Assembly (NCBI GenBank): GCA_023434015.1
Contig: JAEYTM010000237.1
Coordinates: forward strand, 1 to 17,560
DNA: 17,560 nucleotides
Source: Pseudomonadota bacterium
Lineage (GTDB): Bacteria; Pseudomonadota; Alphaproteobacteria; Caulobacterales; Caulobacteraceae
Reading direction: 5' to 3'
Shown: in pieces, positions 7,589 to 14,923 of the stretch
Layout: each line of letters opens with the position of its first letter
Numbering within the stretch: position 1 is the first letter of the stretch
Program-made: the position numbers and the translations under genes
Notes under the pieces: generated by a model
Databases searched by the model: none
Seen by the model: only the letters and a program-made list of their open reading frames with translations
What the model was told of the DNA's origin: nothing

Positions 7589-7867
7589 CTAGCGCTTGCC
7601 TTCGACCGGGTCCGCGCCTGCCCCGAGGCGGCCATCGGTGGTGGAGGCGGGCCCGGCGCCGTCGCCCGCGCCGGTGCGGGGCTGGGGATTGCCCGGCGGC
7701 TCAACGCCATCGTCGCGGCGGGCGGGAGGATAGCGTTCCGGGCCGGCGTTGTCGGGCGCGGCGTTCAACGGCTGGGCGGCGTTCGCTTCGCGACCGGCGG
7801 TCTGCACCTTGTCCCGGCTGGCCGCGCCACCAGGCTGGATATCCTGACCTTCTCGTTCGTCCGCCAT
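7589..7867 (-). CDS. Small Pro/Gly/Ala-rich, probably disordered protein (92 aa)
   Basis: I do not recognise this 92-residue protein. It is hydrophilic and rich in Gly, Ala, Pro, Asp and Arg, with no hydrophobic stretch long enough for a signal peptide or membrane helix and no cysteine, so it is probably intrinsically disordered. The start is strongly supported by a near-ideal AAGGAGG about 5 nt upstream of the ATG at 7867 (complement of 7873-7879), one of the best ribosome-binding sites in the window. The same frame stays open for a long way upstream, antisense to the cytochrome gene, but that part is not coding. It diverges from the cytochrome b/molybdoenzyme operon. A role cannot be assigned; small disordered stress-type proteins are one possibility, and this is inference only. 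Confidence 0.68.
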   Translation of the reverse strand: MADEREGQDIQPGGAASRDKVQTAGREANAAQPLNAAPDNAGPERYPPARRDDGVEPPGNPQPRTGAGDGAGPASTTDGRLGAGADPVEGKR

Positions 7868-7969
7868 CAAAGCCTCCTTGCGCCAGTCTGATGGGAAGCG
7901 CGAAGCGCGACGTGGCGTTCCGTCCCGGCGACGCCTGTGGCAGATTGCCGGCTTCGGAAAGGGCGGCGC

Positions 7970-8809
7970 ATGCGCAAGGATATCCCGGCCGGTTCCGGCA
8001 AGGCGCTGGCCTGGCGGCACTCCGGCCTTGTGCGCGTCACCCACTGGGTCAATGCGCTGGCCGTCATCCTGCTGCTGATGAGCGGCCTGCAGATCTTCAA
8101 CGCCCATCCGTCGCTCTACTGGGGCCAGGCGTCGACCTTTTCCCGCCCGTGGATCAGCATCGGCCTGGCGGAGCGCGACAACCGGCCGATGGGGGTGACG
8201 ATCATCGCCGGCCGGGCGTTCGAGACCACCGGGGTGCTGGGGTGGACCGGGCCCGCCGGCGCGCGCGAGAACCGCGCCTTCCCGGCCTGGGCGACGATCC
8301 CCAGCTATCGCGACCTCGCCAGCGGCCGTCGCTGGCATTTCTTCTTCGCCTGGGTGTTCGCCATCAACGGCGCAATCTATCTGGCCGCCGGTCTTGCCGG
8401 TGGGCGGCTGCACCGGACGCTGGCGCCGACCCGGGAGGAACTGCGTCTCCGCCATATCTGGCGCGAGGTGGCGGCCCACATCCGCCTGCGGTTTCCTCGC
8501 GGCGAGGCCGCCCGCCGCTACAATGTTCTGCAGAAGGCGACCTACCTGGCCATGGTGCTGATCGTCGCGCCGTTGACGTTGCTGACCGGCCTGTGCATGT
8601 CGCCGGGATTCAACGCCGTCGCGCCCTGGATGCCGGAGATATTCGGCGGGCGGCAGTCCGCCCGGACGATCCATTTCCTATGCGCCGCGGCGACCGTGCT
8701 GTTCCTCGTCGTCCACCTGTTGCTGGTGGTGGCTTCGGGCTTCTGGAACAACATGCGCGGCATGATCACCGGCCGTTACCTGATCGAGACCGAGGGGGAC
8801 CGTCCGTGA
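7970..8809 (+). CDS. Cytochrome b561/b6-type haem membrane subunit
   Basis: A 279-residue inner-membrane protein of the cytochrome b561/Ni-hydrogenase b-subunit family. It has four hydrophobic helices at about residues 27-44, 122-142, 190-210 and 234-256. Candidate axial haem ligands are His25 (RVTHW), His123 (RRWHFFF), His235 (TIHFL) and His249 (LVVHLL), consistent with two b haems. It would pass electrons between the quinone pool and a periplasmic partner, here the molybdoenzyme encoded next. An ATG at 7937 would add 11 residues; 7970 is preferred for its AAGGG upstream (in GGAAAGGGCGGCGC) and because the basic MRK start suits the family. Its TGA overlaps the GTG start of the next gene (GTGA), showing translational coupling. 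Confidence 0.9.
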   Translation: MRKDIPAGSGKALAWRHSGLVRVTHWVNALAVILLLMSGLQIFNAHPSLYWGQASTFSRPWISIGLAERDNRPMGVTIIAGRAFETTGVLGWTGPAGARENRAFPAWATIPSYRDLASGRRWHFFFAWVFAINGAIYLAAGLAGGRLHRTLAPTREELRLRHIWREVAAHIRLRFPRGEAARRYNVLQKATYLAMVLIVAPLTLLTGLCMSPGFNAVAPWMPEIFGGRQSARTIHFLCAAATVLFLVVHLLLVVASGFWNNMRGMITGRYLIETEGDRP

Positions 8810-9573
8810 CCCGGTTCAATCGCCGTGGCTGGCTGAAGACCTCGGGCGCGGGGCTGGCCGGCCTCTGGCTGGCGGGGTGCGACCGGCTGAACGCCAGTCC
8901 CGCGGTGACCGGCGTCCTGCAGAGCGCCGAGGGGCTGACCCGGCGCGCGCAGCGGCTGTTGCTGGACCGCACAGCCCTGGCGAAGGAGTTCCCGGCCTCG
9001 GCGATCTCGTCGGATTTTCGCGCCAACGGGTCGGTGGCCCCGTCGGACCCGACCTATGTCGCCCATGCGGCCACGGGATTCGCTGACTGGCGGCTGGTCG
9101 TCGACGGCCTGGTGGAGCGCCCGCTGGCGCTCACCCTCGCCGAGTTGCGCGCCCTGCCGGCGCGAAGCCAGATCACCCGTCACGACTGTGTCGAGGGCTG
9201 GTCGTCGATCGGCAAATGGACGGGGGTTGAGCTTGGATCGCTGCTCGAGAGGGCCGGGCTGGATTCGCGGGCCCGTTATCTGGTGTTCCATTGTGCGGAC
9301 CACCTCGCGCCGGGGCCTGACGGCCGCTACTACGAGAGCATCGACCTCGTGGACGCCTATCATCCGCAGACCATCCTCGCCTATGAGATGAACGACGCTG
9401 TGCTGCCGATCGCGCATGGCGCTCCCGTCCGCCTCCGGGTGGAGCGGCAGCTCGGCTACAAGCACGCCAAATATGTGATGCGCATCGAGGCCGTGGCCGA
9501 CTTCGGGCATATCGGCGGGGGCCGCGGCGGCTTCTGGGAAGACCGCGGCTATGAATGGTACGCCGGAATCTGA
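8806..9573 (+). CDS. Tat-exported molybdopterin-dependent oxidoreductase (sulfite oxidase/MsrP-like), predicted lipoprotein
   Basis: A 255-residue protein of the sulfite oxidase molybdopterin-domain family (MsrP/YedY relatives). The N-terminus has a twin-arginine signal (NRRGWLK, residues 5-11) that runs straight into a lipobox LAGC (22-25), predicting Tat export and lipid attachment at Cys25. The molybdenum-ligating cysteine lies in RHDCVEGWS (Cys128). The later GYKHAKYV segment also fits this family. The start is GTG at 8806, overlapping the TGA of the cytochrome b gene, with GAGGGGG just upstream; the frame is open further upstream but only antisense/out-of-frame to the cytochrome. Coupling to a b-type cytochrome suggests a quinone-linked periplasmic reductase or dehydrogenase. 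The partner differs from MsrQ, which is ferric-reductase-like. The substrate (sulfite, sulfoxide or another) is not determinable. Confidence 0.9.
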   Translation: MTRFNRRGWLKTSGAGLAGLWLAGCDRLNASPAVTGVLQSAEGLTRRAQRLLLDRTALAKEFPASAISSDFRANGSVAPSDPTYVAHAATGFADWRLVVDGLVERPLALTLAELRALPARSQITRHDCVEGWSSIGKWTGVELGSLLERAGLDSRARYLVFHCADHLAPGPDGRYYESIDLVDAYHPQTILAYEMNDAVLPIAHGAPVRLRVERQLGYKHAKYVMRIEAVADFGHIGGGRGGFWEDRGYEWYAGI

Positions 9574-9632
9574 CCCCTGATCGGCCGCGCCGCAGCATCG
9601 CATACAGTCCGCAGCGGCAAGGTCGCAATAAC

Positions 9633-9646
9633 TGACAGAGCAGTCA
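9633..9646. promoter_or_regulatory. Degenerate third copy of the receptor operator motif
   Basis: TGACAGAGCAGTCA matches 11 of 14 positions of the two identical palindromes downstream and, like the second of them, is followed by an A-run. It lacks the central CGCT, so binding may be weak. It lies 70 bp upstream of the first full copy. Confidence 0.35.
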
Positions 9647-9702
9647 AAAAGAAGCGACCAAGGGTCGCCGAACACCCCAACCCGTGACATGAATGACACA
9701 AA

Positions 9703-9716
9703 TGGCAGCGCTGTCA
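9703..9716. promoter_or_regulatory. Palindromic operator, copy 1 (LacI-family type)
   Basis: TGGCAGCGCTGTCA has a perfect CAGCGCTG core with flanking TG...CA; the only asymmetry is G opposite T at positions 3 and 12. The central CG dyad is typical of LacI/GalR-family operators. It is flanked by further TGACA half-sites at 9685-9689 and 9694-9698. It probably controls the TonB-dependent receptor by sugar availability; no regulator gene is in the window. Confidence 0.62.
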
Positions 9717-9726
9717 TGTTTGCATA

Positions 9727-9740
9727 TGGCAGCGCTGTCA
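9727..9740. promoter_or_regulatory. Palindromic operator, copy 2 (identical to copy 1)
   Basis: An exact second copy of TGGCAGCGCTGTCA starts 24 bp after the first, in the same orientation. Two identical 14-mers in a non-coding region upstream of a regulated-type receptor gene are unlikely by chance. The spacing would allow cooperative binding of two dimers. Confidence 0.62.
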
Positions 9741-9758
9741 AAAAATGCGCTCGGCCGC

Positions 9759-9786
9759 TTGACCCCTTCGTCGGGCCGATGATACC
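9759..9786 (+). promoter_or_regulatory. Possible promoter of the TonB-dependent receptor
   Basis: TTGACC (9759-9764) is followed after 16 nt by GATACC (9781-9786), and GCTACC comes directly after. This resembles housekeeping promoters of Caulobacter, whose -10 is GC-rich. The operator pair lies just upstream of the -35. This would give a leader of roughly 110 nt. The -10 match is weak. Confidence 0.3.
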
Positions 9787-9902
9787 GCTACCGTCAGAGG
9801 GGTTGTTCAGTATCGCTTAGCGGTCCGAGTAATCGGCGCGCCGGGTTGGTGCAGTGCAACAAATAAGCGACGTTCCAGTACGCCAATAAACAGGGGGAAA
9901 CC

Positions 9903-12900
9903 ATGAAGCGGCGTCACCGATTGCATATGTCTGCGTCCTTTGTGGCGATGTCAGCTGCGCTTTTTGCGGCCGGCCATGCCAATGCCCAGGCGTCGGACGT
10001 TGAAGAAATTGTCGTCACTGGTATTCGCGCGTCGATCCAGCAGGCGATCGAGATCAAGCGCAGCAACAGCGGCGTCGTCGACGCGATCGCCGCGGAAGAC
10101 ATCGGCAAGTTCCCCGACACCAACCTGGCGGAATCGCTTCAGCGCATTCCCGGCGTGGCGATCGACCGCAACAACGGTGAAGGCTCGCAGGTCACGGTCC
10201 GCGGCTTCGGCGGCGGCTTCAACCTGGTGACCCTGAACGGTCGCTCGATGCCGACCGCGAACGTTCAGACGGTCGGCACCGACCAGTCGGGCGACTTCGC
10301 CGGCGGCACCAGCCGGTCCTTCGACTTCTCGAACCTGGCGTCGGAAGGCGTCAGCGCCCTGGAGGTCTACAAGACCGGCCGCGCCGCCATCCCGTCGGGC
10401 GGCATCGGCGCGTCGATCAACGTTCGCACCCGTCGTCCGCTGGACGCCGAAGCCGGCCTGACCGGCAGCATCGGCGTGAAGGGGCAGTACGACACCGGCG
10501 TCGAGGAAAGCCTCGTCGACGCCAACAAGATCACCCCGGAACTTTCCGGCCTGGTGAACTGGATGGACGACGGCGAGCGCTTCGGCGTGTCGCTGTTCGG
10601 CAGCTATCAGCAGCGCAACTTCACCAGCCGCAGCGCGACGTCCAACGACTGGAACATTCGCCGCTACCGCGACTTCATCAACCCGGCCAACGGCTTCGTC
10701 CGCAATAACAATGCGACGCAGATCACCAACGCGCCGACTGACCCCAACACCCTGGTCGCGATCCCGAACGACAGCCGCTACCACTTCGCGGAGGGTGAGC
10801 GGGAGCGCCTGAACGGTCAGCTGACCGTGCAGTTCCGTCCCATCGAGACCCTGACCCTGACCGGCGACGCCTTCTACGCCAAGAACAAGGCGTTCGAGCG
10901 CCGGAACGACACCACCAACTGGTTCAACCGTCCGTTCAACCAGGTCACCTTTGACGATAACCCGACCGTCGCCACCGCCATCTTCCTTCAGGAAACCCTC
11001 AGCGGCGTGAAGGACGCGGGCTATGAGCAGCAGTACCGCGCCAATACCGACAGCCTGGAATCCTACGGCCTCAACGCCGAGTGGGAGCTGACCGAGCGCC
11101 TGCGGGTGAACATCGACGGCCACCTCTCCCGGGCGGACTCCAAGCCGGGCGCGCCGAACGGCGCCAGCGCCACCCTGGTCTCCATCGGGGCGCCGATCAT
11201 CGCGTCGCACTCGGTGGACTACAGCGGCAAGGTGCCGATCCAGAACGTCACCATCAACGACGCCCTGCCACGCGGCAACGGCAACGGCCGCCTGGACATC
11301 GGCGACCTGGGCAGCCAGGTGGCCCGCACCTCGTCGCAACGCCAGCGGCAGGAGGTCAAGGAAATCCGGGCGGACGTGACCTGGGACCTCGACGACAACG
11401 GCAGCCGCTTCGACTTCGGGGCCGACTACCGCACCTCCAAGATGCGGCAGTCGAACATCAACACCGAGCAGCAGCTCGGCACCTGGGGCATCGGCAATCC
11501 GCGCGACGTCAGCGCCATCGCGGGCAACCTGGTCAGCGAGTTCTGCCTGGCCTGCGCCTTCGACAGCTTCGACCTGAACCAGAGCGGGGCGGGCCTCACC
11601 TCGTTCCGCGCCGACGCCATCGAGCTCTACAACGCCCTGTCCGCGGCCTATGTGCGGCCGGGCGCCTACAGCGCCGCCGGCAATCCGATCAACGTCACCG
11701 GCCAGAACAACAACCGGGTCGACGAGGACATCCTCGCCCTCTACGGCCAGGTCACCTGGAAGGGCGACATCGCCGGCCACGAGGCCAGCCTGGTCGCGGG
11801 GGCCCGCTACGAGCGCACCAAGGTCGACTCGGTCTCGCTGCTGCGCGTGCCGCGCGCCATCGCCTGGACGGCGGACAACGACTTCTCCGTGCGGGCGTCC
11901 AACGACTATCTGCCGGTTGAAGGCACCGGCAAGTACACCAACCTGCTGCCGGCGATGGACTTCCAGATCGAGCTCGTCGAGGACCTGATCGGCCGGTTCT
12001 CGTTCAGTCGGACCATCGCGCGGCCCGACTACGGCAACCTGTTCGCCTCCATCACCGCGGGCGCGCCGAACCGCCCGGTCGCCAACGGGGCCATCCCGCT
12101 CGGCACCTCCGGCAACCCGGACCTCGATCCGCTGATCTCGGACAACTTCGACGTCTCGCTGGAGTGGTACTACAAGCCCGGCAGCTTCCTGTCGGCGGGC
12201 GTGTTCGAGAAGCGAGTGAACAACTTCGTCGGCACGGGCACCGTGACGCGGAACCTGTTCGACCTGCGTGACCCGAGCTCCGGCGCAGCCGGCACCCGTT
12301 CGGGCGACGCGGTGGGAATCCTCAACGCCGTCGGCGCCGACCGCTCCGACGTCAACCTGTTCACCGCCACGGCCCTGATCCAGACCCTGGGCTCGGTTTC
12401 CGCCGCCCAGGCCGCCTTCCAGGCGAACCGTCAGGTTCTGCCTGGTGGCGGGCTCGGCGACCTGAACCAGGGTTTCGTCGACCAGATCCTGTCTCAGGTG
12501 GACATCGAGGCGAACGCCAGCGATCCGCTGTTCAACTTCCAGGTCTCGCAGCCGGTCAACAACCGCGCCGCCAAGATCCACGGCTTCGAAGTCGCCGGCA
12601 CGCACTTCTTCGGGGAGACGGGCTTCGGCGTCGCCGGCGCCTTCACCTACGTCAAGGGCGACATCGGCTACGACATCTCCGTCGATCCGGGCACCACGCA
12701 GTTCGCGCTGCTGGGCCTGAGCAACACCGCGAACGCGACGCTGATCTACGACAGGGACGGCATCTCGGCCCGCCTCGCCTACAACTGGCGCGACAAGTTC
12801 CTGTCCAACGCCAGCCGCGGCGGTTCCCGCAACCCGGTGTTCGTGTCGGCCTTCGCGCAGGTCGACCTGAACGTCAGCTACGACCTGACGGACAACCTCG

Positions 12901-13028
12901 TGATCTCCTTCGAGGGCATCAACATCCTCAAGGAGAACCTGCGGACCTACGCTCGCGACCCGAACCAGCTCTGGTTCGCTCAAGAGCTGGACTCCCGCTA
13001 CCTCGTGGGCGCCCGCTACCGGTTCTAA
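9903..13028 (+). CDS. TonB-dependent receptor (Caulobacter/Xanthomonas-type)
   Basis: A 1041-residue outer-membrane TonB-dependent receptor that imports a ligand, probably an oligosaccharide or other large nutrient, using TonB-ExbBD energy. The signal peptide ends near AHANA-Q (cut after ~28). The TonB box EEIVVTG is at residues 34-40. The plug follows at ~45-175, with AEDIGKFPDTNLAESLQRIPGVAI and VTVRGFGGGFNLVTLNGR. The long 22-strand barrel ends in YLVGARYRF with the C-terminal Phe needed for outer-membrane insertion. The KFPDTNLAE and RNNGEG plug motifs match the large TonB-Xanth-Caul subfamily (TIGR01782 as I recall it). A Cys pair in EFCLACAFD (a barrel loop) may form a disulfide. The Shine-Dalgarno AGGGGG is 5 nt before the ATG. 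Two LacI-type operators lie upstream and a strong terminator follows. Ligand identity is not visible. Confidence 0.96.
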   Translation: MKRRHRLHMSASFVAMSAALFAAGHANAQASDVEEIVVTGIRASIQQAIEIKRSNSGVVDAIAAEDIGKFPDTNLAESLQRIPGVAIDRNNGEGSQVTVRGFGGGFNLVTLNGRSMPTANVQTVGTDQSGDFAGGTSRSFDFSNLASEGVSALEVYKTGRAAIPSGGIGASINVRTRRPLDAEAGLTGSIGVKGQYDTGVEESLVDANKITPELSGLVNWMDDGERFGVSLFGSYQQRNFTSRSATSNDWNIRRYRDFINPANGFVRNNNATQITNAPTDPNTLVAIPNDSRYHFAEGERERLNGQLTVQFRPIETLTLTGDAFYAKNKAFERRNDTTNWFNRPFNQVTFDDNPTVATAIFLQETLSGVKDAGYEQQYRANTDSLESYGLNAEWELTERLRVNIDGHLSRADSKPGAPNGASATLVSIGAPIIASHSVDYSGKVPIQNVTINDALPRGNGNGRLDIGDLGSQVARTSSQRQRQEVKEIRADVTWDLDDNGSRFDFGADYRTSKMRQSNINTEQQLGTWGIGNPRDVSAIAGNLVSEFCLACAFDSFDLNQSGAGLTSFRADAIELYNALSAAYVRPGAYSAAGNPINVTGQNNNRVDEDILALYGQVTWKGDIAGHEASLVAGARYERTKVDSVSLLRVPRAIAWTADNDFSVRASNDYLPVEGTGKYTNLLPAMDFQIELVEDLIGRFSFSRTIARPDYGNLFASITAGAPNRPVANGAIPLGTSGNPDLDPLISDNFDVSLEWYYKPGSFLSAGVFEKRVNNFVGTGTVTRNLFDLRDPSSGAAGTRSGDAVGILNAVGADRSDVNLFTATALIQTLGSVSAAQAAFQANRQVLPGGGLGDLNQGFVDQILSQVDIEANASDPLFNFQVSQPVNNRAAKIHGFEVAGTHFFGETGFGVAGAFTYVKGDIGYDISVDPGTTQFALLGLSNTANATLIYDRDGISARLAYNWRDKFLSNASRGGSRNPVFVSAFAQVDLNVSYDLTDNLVISFEGINILKENLRTYARDPNQLWFAQELDSRYLVGARYRF

Positions 13029-13057
13029 CCCTGGCCGGCCGGACCAGGGCGAAGGGG

Positions 13058-13085
13058 AAAGGCCGCTGTTCGCAGCGGCCTTTTT
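13058..13085 (+). terminator. Rho-independent terminator after the TonB-dependent receptor
   Basis: AGGCCGCTG (13060-13068) pairs perfectly with CAGCGGCCT (13073-13081) around a TTCG tetraloop, followed by a run of five T. Upstream As at 13058-13059 extend pairing with the T-run. It lies 30 bp after the receptor stop, so the SapC gene probably has its own promoter or depends on read-through. Confidence 0.9.
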
Positions 13086-13138
13086 CTTCGACACCGGCTT
13101 AGACTGAGCCCGGGTGTGCGCCGGGCCGGAAGGTAAGC

Positions 13139-13858
13139 ATGATGAACAGAGTGCTGCTCAATAATGTCGAGCATGGGGACCTGCGGGTGGACGCCCGCCA
13201 TGGCGTCGAGTTCGGCGACAACATCAACCAGGTGCTGATCTTCCCGACCGAGTTCGAGGATGTTCAGCGCGAGTATCCGATCTTCCTGCGCAAGGACGCC
13301 AACGGCGACTATCAGGCCGTCGCCCTGCTGGGTCTGGATCGCGACGAAAACCTGTTCCTGGACGCGACGGGCTGGCGGGCGCGCTATGTGCCGGCCGTAC
13401 AGCAGCGGGGGCCGTTTTCGATCGCCCTGCAGGACCGCCCAGGCGCCGCGCCCGAGCCGATGATCCACATCGACCTGGATCATCCCCGCGTCAGCCGAAC
13501 GGACGGCGAGCCGCTGTTCCTGCCCGAGGGCGGCAGTGCGCCCTACCTCAAGCACGTCTCCCGGGTGCTCGGCGTGATCTACGACGGCCTGGAGGTCGGC
13601 AAGCCGCTGTACGCCGCCCTGGAGGAGCTGTCGCTGATCGAGCCGGTCGCAGTCGAGATCAAGCTCAGCGACCGGGAGGCCTATGATCTGCCGGCCGTCT
13701 ACACCATCGCCCACGACCGGCTGATGGCGCTGCAGGGGCCCGACCTCGAACGGCTGCACCAGTCCGGCCTGTTGCGGGCAGCCTACGCCGTGCTCTCCTC
13801 GATGGGCAATGTGGCGCGGCTGATCGAGCTGAAGAACCGCAAGCTGGCCCAGGCCTGA
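13139..13858 (+). CDS. SapC family protein
   Basis: A 239-residue protein of the SapC family (PF07277), named after a Campylobacter S-layer-associated gene and unrelated to the E. coli SapC permease. Family features are the N-terminal INQVLIFPTEFEDVQREYPIFLRK region, the LLGLDRDENLFLD segment and GWRARYVPA. No signal peptide is visible, so it is probably cytoplasmic. Its molecular function is unknown; homologues typically sit beside TonB-dependent receptors, cupin-like oxygenases and tryptophan halogenases, exactly as here. There are tandem ATGs at 13139 and 13142; GGAAGG (13128-13133) favours the first, although either is possible. It starts 53 bp beyond the receptor terminator and is followed after 8 bp by the cupin_8 gene, suggesting an operon. 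Confidence 0.9.
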   Translation: MMNRVLLNNVEHGDLRVDARHGVEFGDNINQVLIFPTEFEDVQREYPIFLRKDANGDYQAVALLGLDRDENLFLDATGWRARYVPAVQQRGPFSIALQDRPGAAPEPMIHIDLDHPRVSRTDGEPLFLPEGGSAPYLKHVSRVLGVIYDGLEVGKPLYAALEELSLIEPVAVEIKLSDREAYDLPAVYTIAHDRLMALQGPDLERLHQSGLLRAAYAVLSSMGNVARLIELKNRKLAQA

Positions 13859-13866
13859 GCGTCGCC

Positions 13867-14898
13867 ATGTCGGAGATCCTGCGGAAGACCGAGGTGATCG
13901 AAGGCCTGAGCCCGGACCAGATCCCCTTCGGCGACATCCTGGAACGGCAACGGCCGACGATCTTCAAAGGCATGGCGGTCGACTGGCCGCTGGTCCGCCA
14001 TGGCCTTCAGTCGGCGGAACGGGCGGTGGCCTACCTCAAGTCGTTCTACAGCGGGCTGCAGGTTGTCGGCTATGTCGGGCCGCCGGAGATCAAGGGTCGC
14101 TTCTTCTACGACGCCGCGGTCACGGGGCTGAACTTCCGGACAGAGCGGGTGATGCTCGACACCTTCCTGGACCGGATGCTCGAGCGTCCGGAAGCGGCTG
14201 AGCGGCCGTCGCTCTACCTCGGCTCCACCGACCTCGACACCTACCTGCCGGGCTTCCGGGCGGAGAACGACCTCCGCCTCGGCCCCACCCTGTTCGGCGA
14301 CAACCCTCCTCTGGTCAGCCTCTGGGCGGGAAACCGCACCATCGCCTCGGCCCACTACGACATGTCGAACAACATCGCCTGCTGCGCGGTGGGCCGGCGG
14401 CGGTTCACCCTGTTTCCGCCGGCGCAGGTGGAGAACCTCTACCCCGGGCCGCTGGAGCCGACGCCCGGGGGTCAGGTGGTCAGCATGGTCGATTTCGCCG
14501 CGCCGGACTTCGAACGGTTTCCGCGATTCCGCCAGGCCCTGGAGGCGGCGGAGGTCGCCGATCTCGAACCGGGCGACGTGCTCGTCTACCCGGCCCTGTG
14601 GTGGCACCACGTCGAGGCGCTGGACCCGTTCAACGTGCTGGTGAACTACTGGTGGAACGCCGCGCCTGCCTTCATGGACACGCCGATGAACACGCTGCTG
14701 CACGGGCTGCTGAGCCTGCGCGACCGGCCCGAGCACGAGAAGCGCGGGTGGCAGGCGTTGTTCGACTACTACGTCTTCGGACCGGCCGGGCGTGCGGCGG
14801 ACCATCTGCCGGAAGCTGCCCACGGCAATCTAGGTCCCATGGACGCGCTGAAGGCGCGGCGGCTGCGGGCCTATCTGCTCAACCGACTGAACCGATAA
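13867..14898 (+). CDS. Cupin-like (JmjC/cupin_8) Fe(II)/2-oxoglutarate oxygenase
   Basis: A 343-residue member of the cupin_8/JmjC family, related to the factor-inhibiting-HIF (FIH) asparaginyl hydroxylases. The iron triad is visible: His163 and Asp165 in SAHYDMSNN, and His248 in LWWHHVEAL. A basic residue in GRRRFTLFPP (around Arg179) is where FIH-type enzymes bind the 2-oxoglutarate carboxylate. It is probably cytoplasmic, with no signal peptide. By family it would hydroxylate a protein side chain or small molecule; the substrate is unknown. It follows the SapC gene by 8 bp and precedes the halogenase by 25 bp, so the three are probably co-transcribed. Its start has only a weak Shine-Dalgarno, suggesting translational coupling to the SapC gene. 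Confidence 0.9.
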   Translation: MSEILRKTEVIEGLSPDQIPFGDILERQRPTIFKGMAVDWPLVRHGLQSAERAVAYLKSFYSGLQVVGYVGPPEIKGRFFYDAAVTGLNFRTERVMLDTFLDRMLERPEAAERPSLYLGSTDLDTYLPGFRAENDLRLGPTLFGDNPPLVSLWAGNRTIASAHYDMSNNIACCAVGRRRFTLFPPAQVENLYPGPLEPTPGGQVVSMVDFAAPDFERFPRFRQALEAAEVADLEPGDVLVYPALWWHHVEALDPFNVLVNYWWNAAPAFMDTPMNTLLHGLLSLRDRPEHEKRGWQALFDYYVFGPAGRAADHLPEAAHGNLGPMDALKARRLRAYLLNRLNR

Positions 14899-14923
14899 CA
14901 GGCAAGATCAGGGAGCGACGCCG

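Noticed and set aside
7891..8805. Upstream extension of the molybdoenzyme frame
   Set aside because: It is out-of-frame translation of the cytochrome b gene; the GTG at 8806 begins the Tat signal and has a Shine-Dalgarno.
9951..13094. Very long open frame (about 1047 codons) antisense to the TonB-dependent receptor
   Set aside because: It is a shadow of high-GC third-position bias; the translation is low-complexity Val/Asp/Arg/Gly-rich with no domains, while the opposite strand is a clear receptor.
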